64,000 bases of DNA, taken from the NCBI GenBank assembly GCA_001770935.1, contig MESI01000050.1:26092-90091 (forward strand). Reading direction: 5' to 3'. The translations under genes were made by a program, and so were the position numbers. The stretch comes from Burkholderiales bacterium RIFCSPLOWO2_12_FULL_61_40. GTDB taxonomy: Bacteria; Pseudomonadota; Gammaproteobacteria; Burkholderiales; Burkholderiaceae_C. The notes under the pieces were generated by a model that was not told the DNA's origin, did not search any database, and worked only from the letters and a program-made list of their open reading frames with translations. Positions 17,756 through 26,668 of the stretch are shown here, piece after piece. Each line of letters begins with the position of its first letter. Within the stretch, counting starts at the first letter, position 1.

Positions 17756-18904
17756 TCATTTCACCTGTGCCAGCAAGCCAGCGCCCTCCACCACCACCCG
17801 TTCGCCGTCAGCAAGGCCGGACGTCACCACCACATGGCCCGCATCAATGGCCCGTGCTTCAACCTTGCGCAGCACAAACCGTTCGGCCGCCGCATGGATC
17901 CACACCGAAGTCTGGTTCGTATTGCCTTTGACCAATGCGGCCTGGGCAATGGAGGCACCCTTGACCACCTGTGTGGTTTTGGCAATCACCTTCACAGGCT
18001 GCCCCACGGCCACTGCAGCTTTGCCTCCTTTGACGCGAAAGAGCAAGGGGATGGCTTGCTCACGCAATTGCCTGCCACCTCCCACATACTGCAGCTCCAG
18101 CGCGCCACCTGGAATGACCGCGCTGGCGGAAGACAAGCCCTCCAGCACCGTGGCGTCATACGCCAGCGCCTCCACACTCAGCCGGGTGGGGTCCAGCACT
18201 TCAAACAAAACATCTTTGGCATCCACCACCTGTCCAATGACTGCGTGCACCGCGCTGACAACGCCGGACACGGGTGCCAGCAAAGCTTCTGTTGCCTGGA
18301 TTCCGCCGACCAAAGCGGTGCGGCGCTTCTTGAGGGAATCCCACTCAATACGCGCGGCCTCAATGGCGGCTTGCGGCACGGACCCTTCCAACTGCTCATA
18401 ACGGCGAACCTTGCGTTCTGCAATGGCCAGTTGTGACTCTAATTCGGCCAGTTGGGCCAGATTGGCACTGCGCTCCAAGCTGCTGACTTGTGGCTGTAAA
18501 TTGGCCAAAACCTGACCCTTGCTCACCTTTTGCCCAAGCGTGGGCAAGCCCTTGGGGCCAGGCTCGATACGCCCGGCCTGGCTTGCCTGCACGACACCCC
18601 CGGCATTGGCGTCGGCAACGACCTTGCCGCTGAACTCGACAGTGGCTGCGTTGTCCTGCAAGGCCACCAGCACCGTGCGTAATCCCAGTTGATGCTGCAC
18701 CAATTTGGGAACAAACAGGCTGCCGTCGGCCAGCCGTTGCGCTGCCACCAGTTCTGCCGTTGCGCCGGACCCTGTTGCAACCGGCGCTTGGGCTGACACC
18801 GTCGGTTTGTCTTTGCTGTGGTCCTCGTCCCCGTGGGCCAGGGCCTGAGCGCAAAGGCCCAGCGCAGCGAATGCCGCGATGCCAAATGTCATTGTCGTTT
18901 TCAT
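17756..18904 (-). CDS. czcB: RND periplasmic adaptor, CzcB/CusB family
   Basis: The 382-residue membrane-fusion protein has a signal peptide (FAALGLCAQALAHG), a His-rich start (AHGDEDHSKD), a barrel-sandwich (lipoyl-like) domain, a helical hairpin (about residues 150-200, SLERSANLAQLAELESQL) and beta-barrel domains. It bridges CzcA and the outer-membrane channel and may deliver metal to the pump. The His-rich N-terminus is shared with the other secreted proteins of this operon. Confidence 0.9.
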   Translation of the reverse strand: MKTTMTFGIAAFAALGLCAQALAHGDEDHSKDKPTVSAQAPVATGSGATAELVAAQRLADGSLFVPKLVQHQLGLRTVLVALQDNAATVEFSGKVVADANAGGVVQASQAGRIEPGPKGLPTLGQKVSKGQVLANLQPQVSSLERSANLAQLAELESQLAIAERKVRRYEQLEGSVPQAAIEAARIEWDSLKKRRTALVGGIQATEALLAPVSGVVSAVHAVIGQVVDAKDVLFEVLDPTRLSVEALAYDATVLEGLSSASAVIPGGALELQYVGGGRQLREQAIPLLFRVKGGKAAVAVGQPVKVIAKTTQVVKGASIAQAALVKGNTNQTSVWIHAAAERFVLRKVEARAIDAGHVVVTSGLADGERVVVEGAGLLAQVK

Positions 18905-18973
18905 GGTGCTGTTCGATTCATGTTGTCTATAAAAGAAGCGCGCTCCGCTGGGGCGCGCAGCTACGTGGTGTGC

Positions 18974-19552
18974 TTAACGTGCGTGTTTGCGCGCCCATTT
19001 GCGGCGACGTACCACCACCAGCCCCAGGCCTGCGATCAGCACCACGGTGGAGAGCGCCCAGGTAGCCCATTCGCCCCAGCCATGAACATGTGCAACTTTT
19101 TCAACAGCTGGCGAGATATCCAAGGTGGCCGCCAGCAAATCCGAGGTATCGCCCGCTTGCACTGAAAAGCTCAGCGGATATTTGCCTGGAATCGCGAGCG
19201 CATCGGCTTTGACGGTATAAACACCGGGCGCAACCTGCTGAGCCACCGCTTTCAATACGGTGCCGCTTTCCACTTCTATCTGGGCATCCACCACGGGTGC
19301 ATTGGTCGCAAAGCGGTCCAGCGTGAACGTCAGGGTCGTGCCATGGAGCTGGGCCACCAATTCAAAGTCTTCCGTTTGTGCCGACGCACGTGGAGCAATA
19401 CTGGCACTGGCAACCGGCGGCGCCTCGGCCCCGTGGTCTTCGCCACCATGCGCCCAGGCGGTCCACGAAGCGCTTGCAAGCACAGCACCGAGAATTGCAC
19501 GATTGAAAATCACCCTTGCAGGAATTGTTGGATGGCGAAAGACGGTGATCAA
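18974..19552 (-). CDS. Membrane-anchored FixH/YtkA-like accessory protein of the RND operon
   Basis: The 192-residue protein has an N-terminal signal-like segment, a His-rich mature start (AHGGEDHGAEAPP), and a beta-sandwich domain of about 90 residues (FELVAQLHGTTLTFTLDRF to YPLSFSVQAGDTSDLL) reminiscent of FixH/YtkA domains. A C-terminal membrane helix (WALSTVVLIAGLGLVVV) followed by RRRKWARKH anchors it. It lies between czcC and czcB and overlaps the czcC stop by four bases. It probably assists metal delivery in the periplasm; this is inferred from context only. Confidence 0.7.
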   Translation of the reverse strand: MITVFRHPTIPARVIFNRAILGAVLASASWTAWAHGGEDHGAEAPPVASASIAPRASAQTEDFELVAQLHGTTLTFTLDRFATNAPVVDAQIEVESGTVLKAVAQQVAPGVYTVKADALAIPGKYPLSFSVQAGDTSDLLAATLDISPAVEKVAHVHGWGEWATWALSTVVLIAGLGLVVVRRRKWARKHAR

Positions 19553-20751
19553 GGCATAACTCCCATGGATTGGTTGAATCGGGACAGGGCGGCATGCCCG
19601 GTGATTTGTTGTTGGCTCAGCAGCGCCTGCGCATCGAAATGGGCCGCACGCGCGCGCAGCAAGGTTGGCAAATCAGACTCGCCCAGCGAGAAGGACTTCT
19701 CTGCCAGAGCGAGATTGGCCTGCGTGAGTGACACGCGGGTTTGTGCGGTCTCCAGCTGGGATCGGGCCGTCTTCAGAAGACGCTGGGCAGTGTCTTTCGC
19801 AGAGGCAATACGCCGCTGGACTTGTGTGTATTCCCTTTCGGATTGCAGCACCTCAGCGCGATTGCCCGCCAGCTCCTGGCGTACGCGGGCCCCCATGGAC
19901 AAGGGAATCGTGAGCTTGACACCCAAAGTGTCCGCGAATGCATCCGAAAAATCAGCACGCTCACGGACCAGGCGCACCGCCAGCGTGGGCGCCTCACTCG
20001 GACTTCTCCGCGCGAAAGCCAGCTTGGCACCCGCAAGCTCCACGCTGGCGGCTGCGGCCAGCAGTTGCGGATGAGCGTCCAAAGAGGGCTCCACCGCGGG
20101 CAATGCCTCGGGAGACAGCGGGTCCGCAGGTGTCGTACCCGTCAACAAGCGAAAGTCCTGTTCAGCTTGGGCCAGCTCGGACTGCGCATCCTCCAGATCG
20201 GCCTGGGCTGAGAGCCGCTCAACCTGTGCGAGGTTGGCGTCCACACGCGCCAGCTCACCGGCCCGCAGGCGCCGATCCACATCCGATGTCAGCACCTGTG
20301 CGGCAAGGAGCCGTGCGCCAGCCAGGGCCTGTCTGCTGCGCGCCGCAGCCAGCGCCCACCAAACTTCGCGAACCTCACCTGCGATTTGCAGGCGCAACGC
20401 CTGTTGTTGGGCATTGAATTCCTTTTGGGCAGAGGCCGCCTCACCCTGGCGCGCATGACGCTGGCCGGGCAACCACAAAGGCGTTTCAACCTCGACTTCC
20501 CATTCCTGTTTACCGCGGTTGGCGGTGAGTTGATCCCCCAGCGTGGCCAGCGATACCGATGCGGGTCCGGGGGTCAACCCCTGGGCCGTATCCGAACGCG
20601 CCTGGATTTCAGATTGACGCAGGTCGCTGACAACTGCCATGGGATGAAGGCTCCAGGCCTGCTCCAAGGCTACCGCCAGCGTCTGCGAGTGCGCCGGCCA
20701 CCCAATCGCCAGCAGGCTCAACAGGATGGGAAAGACAATATTGGTGTTCAT
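19549..20751 (-). CDS. czcC: Outer-membrane efflux channel, CzcC/TolC family
   Basis: The 400-residue protein has a signal peptide (FPILLSLLAIGWPAHSQT) and the paired outer-membrane efflux protein repeats rich in long helices (SARQALAGARLLAAQVLTSD-like, and QLETAQTRVSLTQANLALAE). It forms the outer-membrane exit of the CzcCBA-like pump. It is the first gene of the minus-strand operon and is transcribed divergently from cusR, with 156 bases between them that hold the shared operator. Confidence 0.88.
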   Translation of the reverse strand: MNTNIVFPILLSLLAIGWPAHSQTLAVALEQAWSLHPMAVVSDLRQSEIQARSDTAQGLTPGPASVSLATLGDQLTANRGKQEWEVEVETPLWLPGQRHARQGEAASAQKEFNAQQQALRLQIAGEVREVWWALAAARSRQALAGARLLAAQVLTSDVDRRLRAGELARVDANLAQVERLSAQADLEDAQSELAQAEQDFRLLTGTTPADPLSPEALPAVEPSLDAHPQLLAAAASVELAGAKLAFARRSPSEAPTLAVRLVRERADFSDAFADTLGVKLTIPLSMGARVRQELAGNRAEVLQSEREYTQVQRRIASAKDTAQRLLKTARSQLETAQTRVSLTQANLALAEKSFSLGESDLPTLLRARAAHFDAQALLSQQQITGHAALSRFNQSMGVMP

Positions 20752-20824
20752 CGAAGCTTTGGTGAGACGGTTGCAAAGATTGGGGATGATGCAAATTTGT
20801 CACCGTCAGACCGCTGACAGCGAC

Positions 20825-20840
20825 ATTACAGTTCTGTCAT
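20825..20840. promoter_or_regulatory. CusR/CopR-like operator between czcC and cusR
   Basis: ATTACAGTTCTGTCAT is an inverted repeat of ATTACAG and CTGTCAT around a TT centre (6 of 7 pairs). It lies 68 bases before the cusR start and 74 bases before the czcC start. One position inside the core separates it from the box at 13995. A possible TTGCAC and CACAAT promoter pair (20842 and 20867, 19-base spacing) follows on the plus strand. Confidence 0.6.
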
Positions 20841-20907
20841 GTTGCACAAAACCTGCCATGCGTGGGCACAATCGCACAGGAGTAAACAGGTGCATTGGAG
20901 GCAAACC

Positions 20908-21591
20908 ATGAAAATTCTGATCGTCGAGGATGAACAAAAAACCGGGGACTACCTGAAACAGGGCTTATCGGAAGCCGGCTTTGTGACCGAATTGGCATCC
21001 AACGGCGTGGATGGCCTGCATCTGGCTCTGACCGGCGACTTCGATTTGCTGGTGCTTGATGTGATGCTGCCGGGCTTGAATGGCTGGCAGGTGATGGAGC
21101 GTCTGCGCCAAAGTGAGAAAAGCCTGCCAGTCTTATTCCTCACGGCCCGGGACCAGGTCGAAGACCGCGTAAAAGGTCTGGAGCTGGGCGCCGACGACTA
21201 TCTGGTCAAGCCGTTTGCGTTTTCCGAGTTGCTGGCGCGCGTGCGCACTTTGCTGCGCCGGGGCAAAAATGGCCTGGAACCCAGCATTTTGCAAGCAGCC
21301 AATCTGGAGCTGGATCTGCTGCGCCGACGCGTGGTCAGGGCCGGCAACCGCATCGAGCTCACGGCCAAAGAGTTTGCCTTGCTGGAACTCTTGCTGCGCC
21401 GCCAGGGGGAAGTGCTGCCGCGCTCCATGATTGCCTCACAGGTCTGGGACATGAACTTTGACAGTGATACCAATGTGATTGAAGTCGCGATCCGGCGCCT
21501 GCGCGCCAAGGTGGATGATCCCTACGAGCCCAAGCTGATTCGCACCGCGCGCGGCATGGGCTACGTGCTTGAGGTACCCGAGGGTCCATGA
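20908..21591 (+). CDS. cusR: Heavy-metal response regulator, CusR/CopR/CzcR type
   Basis: This 227-residue OmpR-family regulator has a receiver domain (acidic pocket EDE at residues 7-9, phospho-acceptor Asp51 in VLDVMLPG, Lys in DDYLVKPF near 101) and a winged-helix DNA-binding domain (about 130-225). I start at the ATG at 20908 ([10 protein letters not shown]), which has GGAG at the right distance; the frame is open 23 codons further upstream but without such a site. It is coupled to cusS by a four-base overlap. The two similar boxes at 20825 and 13995 are its likely targets. Confidence 0.92.
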   Translation: MKILIVEDEQKTGDYLKQGLSEAGFVTELASNGVDGLHLALTGDFDLLVLDVMLPGLNGWQVMERLRQSEKSLPVLFLTARDQVEDRVKGLELGADDYLVKPFAFSELLARVRTLLRRGKNGLEPSILQAANLELDLLRRRVVRAGNRIELTAKEFALLELLLRRQGEVLPRSMIASQVWDMNFDSDTNVIEVAIRRLRAKVDDPYEPKLIRTARGMGYVLEVPEGP

Positions 21592-23018
21592 TCCCGCAAC
21601 TGTCTCTGACCGCCCGGCTGACCCTGCTCTTTGCGGTGGGCTCCAGCACGGTGCTCCTGGTGCTGGGGTGGTTGACGGGAGTCGCCATTGACCGGCATTT
21701 TGAACAGCAGGATTTCGATGCACTGGCGGGAAAAATGCTGTTGGCCCAGAACGCCATTGAACGCGTGGACTCGCAGCGGGATTTTGACGCCCTGCAGTCC
21801 CAGCTGAACGATGCGCTCATTGGACACCATGACTTGGTGGTGCATGTGCTGGGTCCCACCGGGGAGGTGCTGCTGGCCTCTTCGGGAATTGCCTTCCCCG
21901 GTGAATGGTTGACGCATGCGCCGCGGCAACTGACCCAAAAGCTGTACATGTGGTCGCAGGGCGAGCGCCGTTTTCGGGGCATGGCGCTTGCCATATCCAC
22001 CGCCATACCGCAGTGGCAACCTCTGATAGTCGCTGTGGCGGTGGATGTGGAACACCACAGCGTGTTCATGCGCAGCCTGATGCGCGCGCTGTGGGTGTTT
22101 GTGGCGTTCGCCGCTTTGGCCACCGGTGTTTTGGGGTGGCTGGCGGCCAGCCGAGGGCTGGCACCCCTGCGAACCATGCGGGATAGGGCTACGGCGGTGA
22201 CTGCACACAAACTCGACCAGCGGCTGCCGGTGGATGCCGTGCCTGCGGAATTGGCCGAACTGGCCGCCTCGTTGAATGAGATGCTGGCGCGGCTGGAAGA
22301 CGCATTTCACCGCTTGTCGGATTTCTCCTCCGACATCGCCCACGAGCTTCGCACGCCGGTCAGCAATTTAATGACCGAAACCCATGTGGCACTGTCGCGT
22401 CCTCGGGATGCGGCCAGCTACCGTGCCATCCTGGAATCCAATGCCGAAGAGTATGAGCGGCTGGCGCGGATGATCGCCGATATGCTGTTTCTCGCCAAGG
22501 CCGAATATGGGCAGATGAGCGACTGGATTATGGAACGCGGCGAATCGGTCCACCTGGCGCAGGAAGTGCACGATTTGTTCGAGTTTTATGAGGCGCTGGC
22601 CGAAGAAAAAGGCGTTCATCTGGAACTGCGGGGCACCTGCATTGCCTGGGGTGATCGGTTGATGCTTCGACGGGCCGTGAGCAACCTGCTGTCCAATGCT
22701 TTGCGGTACACCCCGCGCGCGGGCACGGTGGCCGTGTGTTTATCTGAATCGGACGGACTCGGCCGCTTGACGGTTGAGAATCCCGGTCAAACCATACCCG
22801 AGCATCACCTGGCGCGTCTGTTTGAGCGGTTTTACCGTGCGGACCCGTCGCGCCAGCAGGCCACTGGCGAGGGGACGGGGCTTGGCCTGGCCATTACACA
22901 GGCTATCGTGCACGCACATCAAGGACAAATTTTGGCGTCTTCAGAAGCAGGGAAAACCTGCTTTTCGATACAGCTCCCGCAAGCTCCCACCACATCCGAT
23001 GCCCTGTCCACCGTATAG
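21588..23018 (+). CDS. cusS: Heavy-metal sensor histidine kinase, CusS type
   Basis: The 476-residue membrane kinase has two membrane helices (about residues 10-33 and 163-187) enclosing a periplasmic sensor domain. A HAMP linker follows (about 188-240), then the dimerisation and phosphorylation helix with His252 ([14 protein letters not shown]), and an ATPase domain with the N box [12 protein letters not shown] (about 364) and the glycine box GEGTGLGLA. It senses periplasmic Cu/Ag or divalent metal and phosphorylates CusR. The periplasmic domain contains His residues ([21 protein letters not shown]) that may contact metal. Confidence 0.92.
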   Translation: MIPQLSLTARLTLLFAVGSSTVLLVLGWLTGVAIDRHFEQQDFDALAGKMLLAQNAIERVDSQRDFDALQSQLNDALIGHHDLVVHVLGPTGEVLLASSGIAFPGEWLTHAPRQLTQKLYMWSQGERRFRGMALAISTAIPQWQPLIVAVAVDVEHHSVFMRSLMRALWVFVAFAALATGVLGWLAASRGLAPLRTMRDRATAVTAHKLDQRLPVDAVPAELAELAASLNEMLARLEDAFHRLSDFSSDIAHELRTPVSNLMTETHVALSRPRDAASYRAILESNAEEYERLARMIADMLFLAKAEYGQMSDWIMERGESVHLAQEVHDLFEFYEALAEEKGVHLELRGTCIAWGDRLMLRRAVSNLLSNALRYTPRAGTVAVCLSESDGLGRLTVENPGQTIPEHHLARLFERFYRADPSRQQATGEGTGLGLAITQAIVHAHQGQILASSEAGKTCFSIQLPQAPTTSDALSTV

Positions 23019-23158
23019 CGAACAGGAAAATGAGGACTGAATCACGCGTCGTGTCGCACTATGGGTGAAATAAAGCACGCAACATGCTGTGCATCAGTCG
23101 TTTGCGTTGGGAACTTTTCCGCCTGCCAAGTTATCTGAGTTACCACTATTTCATTTTT

Positions 23159-23554
23159 ATGTTTGGCCGCCACTCCCGTCTCATCACCGCATTCCTCATG
23201 CTGGTCAGCCTGTTGTTCACGCAACTGGCGGTGGCGGGTTACGTATGCCCTAGTGGTTTCGAGACAGCCGCACAGATCACCGCAATGGCGCAAGCCGACA
23301 TGCCTTGCGCCCAATCCATGGCAGCCAGCATGGACGACACACAGCCCAACCTGTGCCATGCGTACTGTCAGGCAGGGCGCCAAACTGCCGACAAGTACGA
23401 GCTGCCCACCCCCCTGGACATCAGCATGCTGTCCACCGGCATCTTTCTGCCGGTCAGGACACCGGTATTTTGGGGCGCACCGCTGCAGTTGCCCCACTTG
23501 AAGCGCGCCACGGCGCCGCCCTTGAGCATCCGGCACTGCTGCTTCCGAATTTGA
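23159..23554 (+). CDS. Cys-containing secreted protein before cusC, unknown function
   Basis: The 131-residue product has a signal peptide (LITAFLMLVSLLFTQLAVAG) and a mature part with spaced cysteines (YVCPSG, MPCAQS, NLCHAYCQAG, RHCCFRI). It resembles small proteins often found at the head of cus/cop operons, but I cannot assign a family. I start at the ATG at 23159 because the signal peptide begins there; the frame is open 25 codons further upstream. It probably sits in the periplasm and binds or shuttles metal. Confidence 0.6.
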   Translation: MFGRHSRLITAFLMLVSLLFTQLAVAGYVCPSGFETAAQITAMAQADMPCAQSMAASMDDTQPNLCHAYCQAGRQTADKYELPTPLDISMLSTGIFLPVRTPVFWGAPLQLPHLKRATAPPLSIRHCCFRI

Positions 23555-23693
23555 TCCTCCAGACGCCATGGCGCTAACGGCCCCTACGGGCGGTTTAGCG
23601 CTTGGGTCGCGCCAGTCTTCGGCGGCAGGTATTCCCCCTGCTTTCGTATGCCTGGCCGGCATGAAACCACCACTTTCTTGGTTTGGAGAATCC

Positions 23694-25037
23694 ATGTTTT
23701 CTTTTCTTTTTCAGGGTGTGCCGTCACGCCCTTGGCACCCTCGCTGGGCCTGCCTGCTGGGCCTGACCTGGGCCATGGTGAGCCTGGGCGCCTCTGCCCA
23801 GCAGGTATTGACCCTCGATCAAGCCTTGCAACTCGCACAAGTGCGGTCACGCCAACTCGTCGCCCAGGACGCACTGGCACAGTCATCCCGCGAAATGGCC
23901 GTTTCCGCCGGTCGTCTGCCGGACCCGGTGTTGCGCATGTCGGTGGACAACCTGCCCATCGAAGGGCCGATGCGCTACAGCCTGACAGACGATTTCATGA
24001 CGATGCGCTCGGTCAGCCTGATGCAGACCTTCACGGGTTCCGAAAAACGCCAGGCACGTAGCGCACGATACGAGCGGGAGGCTGAGGCTGCGTTGTCCAT
24101 GCGCTCCATGCAAAAGGCCAGACTGCTCACCCAAACCGCCCGCACCTGGTTCGACCGCTACTTCCAGGAGCAGATGCAGGGCCTGCTACAGCGTCAACGT
24201 GCGCAAGCCAGCGGGGTCAGCGAAGCGGTTGAATCCGCCTACCGTGGTGGACGCGGCAGCCAGGTGGATGTGTTGGCAGCGCATGCTGCCGTCGCTCGAA
24301 TCGATGACCGATTGCACGAGGTACGTGCCGAGCTCGCCAACGCCAAGGCGCAGTTGCAGCGCTGGATCGGTGATGACGCCGAACAAGCGCTCGGCGCCCC
24401 CCCGAAAATCGACCGTACCCGTCTCGCCAAACACCAGTTGGGCCATGAGATCGAGCAGCACCCCGACATCGCCGTGATGAATGCACGGGAACGCATCGCA
24501 CTGGCTGAAGCTGAAGTGGCAAAACAGGACAAAAGCGCTGACTGGAGCTGGTCGCTGATGTACAGCAAGCGGGGCAGCCAGTTCGGCGACATGGTGTCCT
24601 TCGGCGTTTCCATTCCTCTGCAATGGGATCAGGCCCGCAAACAGGATCGTGAGCTGTCAGCCCGGTTGCAGCGGGTTGAACAGGTACGCCTTGAGCGCGA
24701 AGAGATGCGGCGCGAGCATCTTTTCGAAGTGCAGCGCCTGCTCGCCAACTGGCGCAGCAACCTCACCCGTCTGGAAGATTACGACAAGACCCTGATCCCG
24801 CTGGCAACAGAACGAGTCCACGCAACGCAAGCAGCCTTCCGCGGGGGCAAGGCACCTTTGGCCACCGTTCTTGAAGCCCAACGCATGGTGACCGACACCC
24901 GCTTGGAACGGCTGCGCATCGAAAAGCAGAGCGCCGCGTGGTGGGCCGAGCTTGAGTTCCTGATTCCTGAAGACCTGCCTACGCAGGTACCCCCATCAAG
25001 TCCTTCCAACCAACCCGCTCAGGAGTCGCAACCATGA
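23694..25037 (+). CDS. cusC: Outer-membrane efflux channel, CusC/TolC family
   Basis: The 447-residue protein has a signal peptide (WACLLGLTWAMVSLGASAQQ) and two outer-membrane efflux repeats of long helices (about residues 45-230 and 240-420). Segments such as GSEKRQARSARYEREAE and RGGKAPLATVLEAQRMV are typical. It forms the outer-membrane exit of the Cu/Ag pump. I choose the ATG at 23694 because TGGAGAATCC precedes it. Its stop overlaps the cusB start by four bases. Confidence 0.88.
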   Translation: MFSFLFQGVPSRPWHPRWACLLGLTWAMVSLGASAQQVLTLDQALQLAQVRSRQLVAQDALAQSSREMAVSAGRLPDPVLRMSVDNLPIEGPMRYSLTDDFMTMRSVSLMQTFTGSEKRQARSARYEREAEAALSMRSMQKARLLTQTARTWFDRYFQEQMQGLLQRQRAQASGVSEAVESAYRGGRGSQVDVLAAHAAVARIDDRLHEVRAELANAKAQLQRWIGDDAEQALGAPPKIDRTRLAKHQLGHEIEQHPDIAVMNARERIALAEAEVAKQDKSADWSWSLMYSKRGSQFGDMVSFGVSIPLQWDQARKQDRELSARLQRVEQVRLEREEMRREHLFEVQRLLANWRSNLTRLEDYDKTLIPLATERVHATQAAFRGGKAPLATVLEAQRMVTDTRLERLRIEKQSAAWWAELEFLIPEDLPTQVPPSSPSNQPAQESQP

Positions 25038-26668
25038 ACAAGAAAACCATCATCACCGCCCTGCTGGCGACCGGGGTGCTCAGTGCGGGCGGCTTGGGTC
25101 TCTACCAACTGGGTCTCAAGAATGGGATGACGCACACCACGATGGCCACGCCCACCGAAACCAAGGACTCGCCTGCGGGTACCCAAATTGATCCCTCGAC
25201 CTGGGGGATACCTGAAGGCGAAACGGCCACACGGCGACATATCGAGGCTGGCATCAAGGGCGGTGACGTCGATCCGGTCACCGGTCGCAAAATCCTTTAC
25301 TACCACGACCCCATGGTGCCGGGCAAAAAATTCGAGGCACCAGGCAAGTCACCCTTCATGGACATGATGCTGGTACCCGCCTATGCCGGAGCCGAGGGCA
25401 CCGACAGCGGTACGGTCTCTGTCAGCTCGCGCATTCAGCAGAATCTCGGGTTGCGTACAGGGGAAGTCGTTTCGGGCCAGCTTGCACCCGAGGTTTCAGC
25501 GGTGGGCACGGTGGCCTGGAATGAACGCGGCCAGTTCATGGTGCAGGCGCGCGCAACCGGGTTCATTGAAAAACTGCATGTGCGGGCCGCGCTGGACCAC
25601 GTCGGCAAGGGGCAGCCGCTGCTGGACTTGTATGTGCCGGATTGGGTGGCGGTGCAAGAGGACTATCTGACCGCCAAGCGCTTGCAAAAAGGCCTGCAAG
25701 GACAAGGGCTGGAGACGCTCGCCGAGGCGGCCCGCCAGCGCATGCGCCAGGTGGGCATGAGCGCGGCACAGATCGCCGTGGTCGAGCGCACAGGACAGGT
25801 ACAGGCCCGCATGACCCTGGTCGCACCGGCCAGTGGCGTGGTCACCGAACTGATCGCGCGTGAAGGCGGCACGGTGATGACCGGCATGCCACTGATGCGC
25901 ATCAATGACCTCTCCACTGTCTGGGTGCAGGCCGAAGTGCCGGAGAGCCAGGCAGCGCAGGTGGCCGTTGGCACTCCGGTCACGGCGCAGACCCCGGCGT
26001 GGCCGGGCGAGGTGTTCCGGGGCCAGGTGCAGTCCTTGTTGCCCGAGGTCAACCCGACGACGCGCACACGCAAGGCGCGCATGGCCTTGACCAACCCGAA
26101 GGGCAAGCTGGTGCCCGGCATGTTCGTGCACATGCAGCTCAGCGGCGGGCAATCGCGTCCGGCCTTGCTGGTGCCCAGTGAATCCCTGGTACGCACCGGC
26201 AAACGCACCCTGGTCATGGCCGTCGAAGAAGGCGCCTTTCGTCCGATTGAGGTGCAAGTGGGGCGCGAACAGAACGGCCAGGCCGAAATTCTGGCAGGTC
26301 TCAGCCAAGGCCAGAAGATCGTGCTGTCCGGACAGTTCCTGATCGACTCGGAAGCCAGCCTGAAAGGCGTGGAAGCGCGCTTATCTACGGGTCAGGCACC
26401 AGGGGCGGCCAGTGCAACGCCGCAGACTTACCGCACGACCGCTCGCGTGGAAGCCTTGACCAGTGACATCGTCACGCTGACGCATCCGGAAATCCCCGCC
26501 CTGAAGTGGCCGGGCATGACCATGGACTTCAAGCTCGCACCGGATGTCTCGAAGAAACCGCTACCAGGCAGCGAGATCGACATCGAATTCCGCATGCGCG
26601 AGGGCGATGCGCCGCAGATCGTCCAATGGCAAGCGCGAGATGGAAAGCAGATGGGAGGTAAGCAATGA
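25034..26668 (+). CDS. cusB: Cu/Ag RND adaptor CusB with N-terminal metal-binding domain and fused CusF-like domain
   Basis: This 544-residue adaptor is longer than E. coli CusB (about 400). It has a signal or anchor segment, a heavy-metal-binding motif ([10 protein letters not shown] at 89-98 and [11 protein letters not shown] at 107-117), the CusB hairpin and barrel domains, and an extra C-terminal CusF-like domain (about residues 455-540). In that domain His, Trp, Met and Met of the copper site are all present ([17 protein letters not shown]). Fusion of CusF to CusB is known in other Gram-negative bacteria. The gene overlaps cusC and cusA by four bases each, so the three are tightly coupled. 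Confidence 0.92.
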   Translation: MNKKTIITALLATGVLSAGGLGLYQLGLKNGMTHTTMATPTETKDSPAGTQIDPSTWGIPEGETATRRHIEAGIKGGDVDPVTGRKILYYHDPMVPGKKFEAPGKSPFMDMMLVPAYAGAEGTDSGTVSVSSRIQQNLGLRTGEVVSGQLAPEVSAVGTVAWNERGQFMVQARATGFIEKLHVRAALDHVGKGQPLLDLYVPDWVAVQEDYLTAKRLQKGLQGQGLETLAEAARQRMRQVGMSAAQIAVVERTGQVQARMTLVAPASGVVTELIAREGGTVMTGMPLMRINDLSTVWVQAEVPESQAAQVAVGTPVTAQTPAWPGEVFRGQVQSLLPEVNPTTRTRKARMALTNPKGKLVPGMFVHMQLSGGQSRPALLVPSESLVRTGKRTLVMAVEEGAFRPIEVQVGREQNGQAEILAGLSQGQKIVLSGQFLIDSEASLKGVEARLSTGQAPGAASATPQTYRTTARVEALTSDIVTLTHPEIPALKWPGMTMDFKLAPDVSKKPLPGSEIDIEFRMREGDAPQIVQWQARDGKQMGGKQ

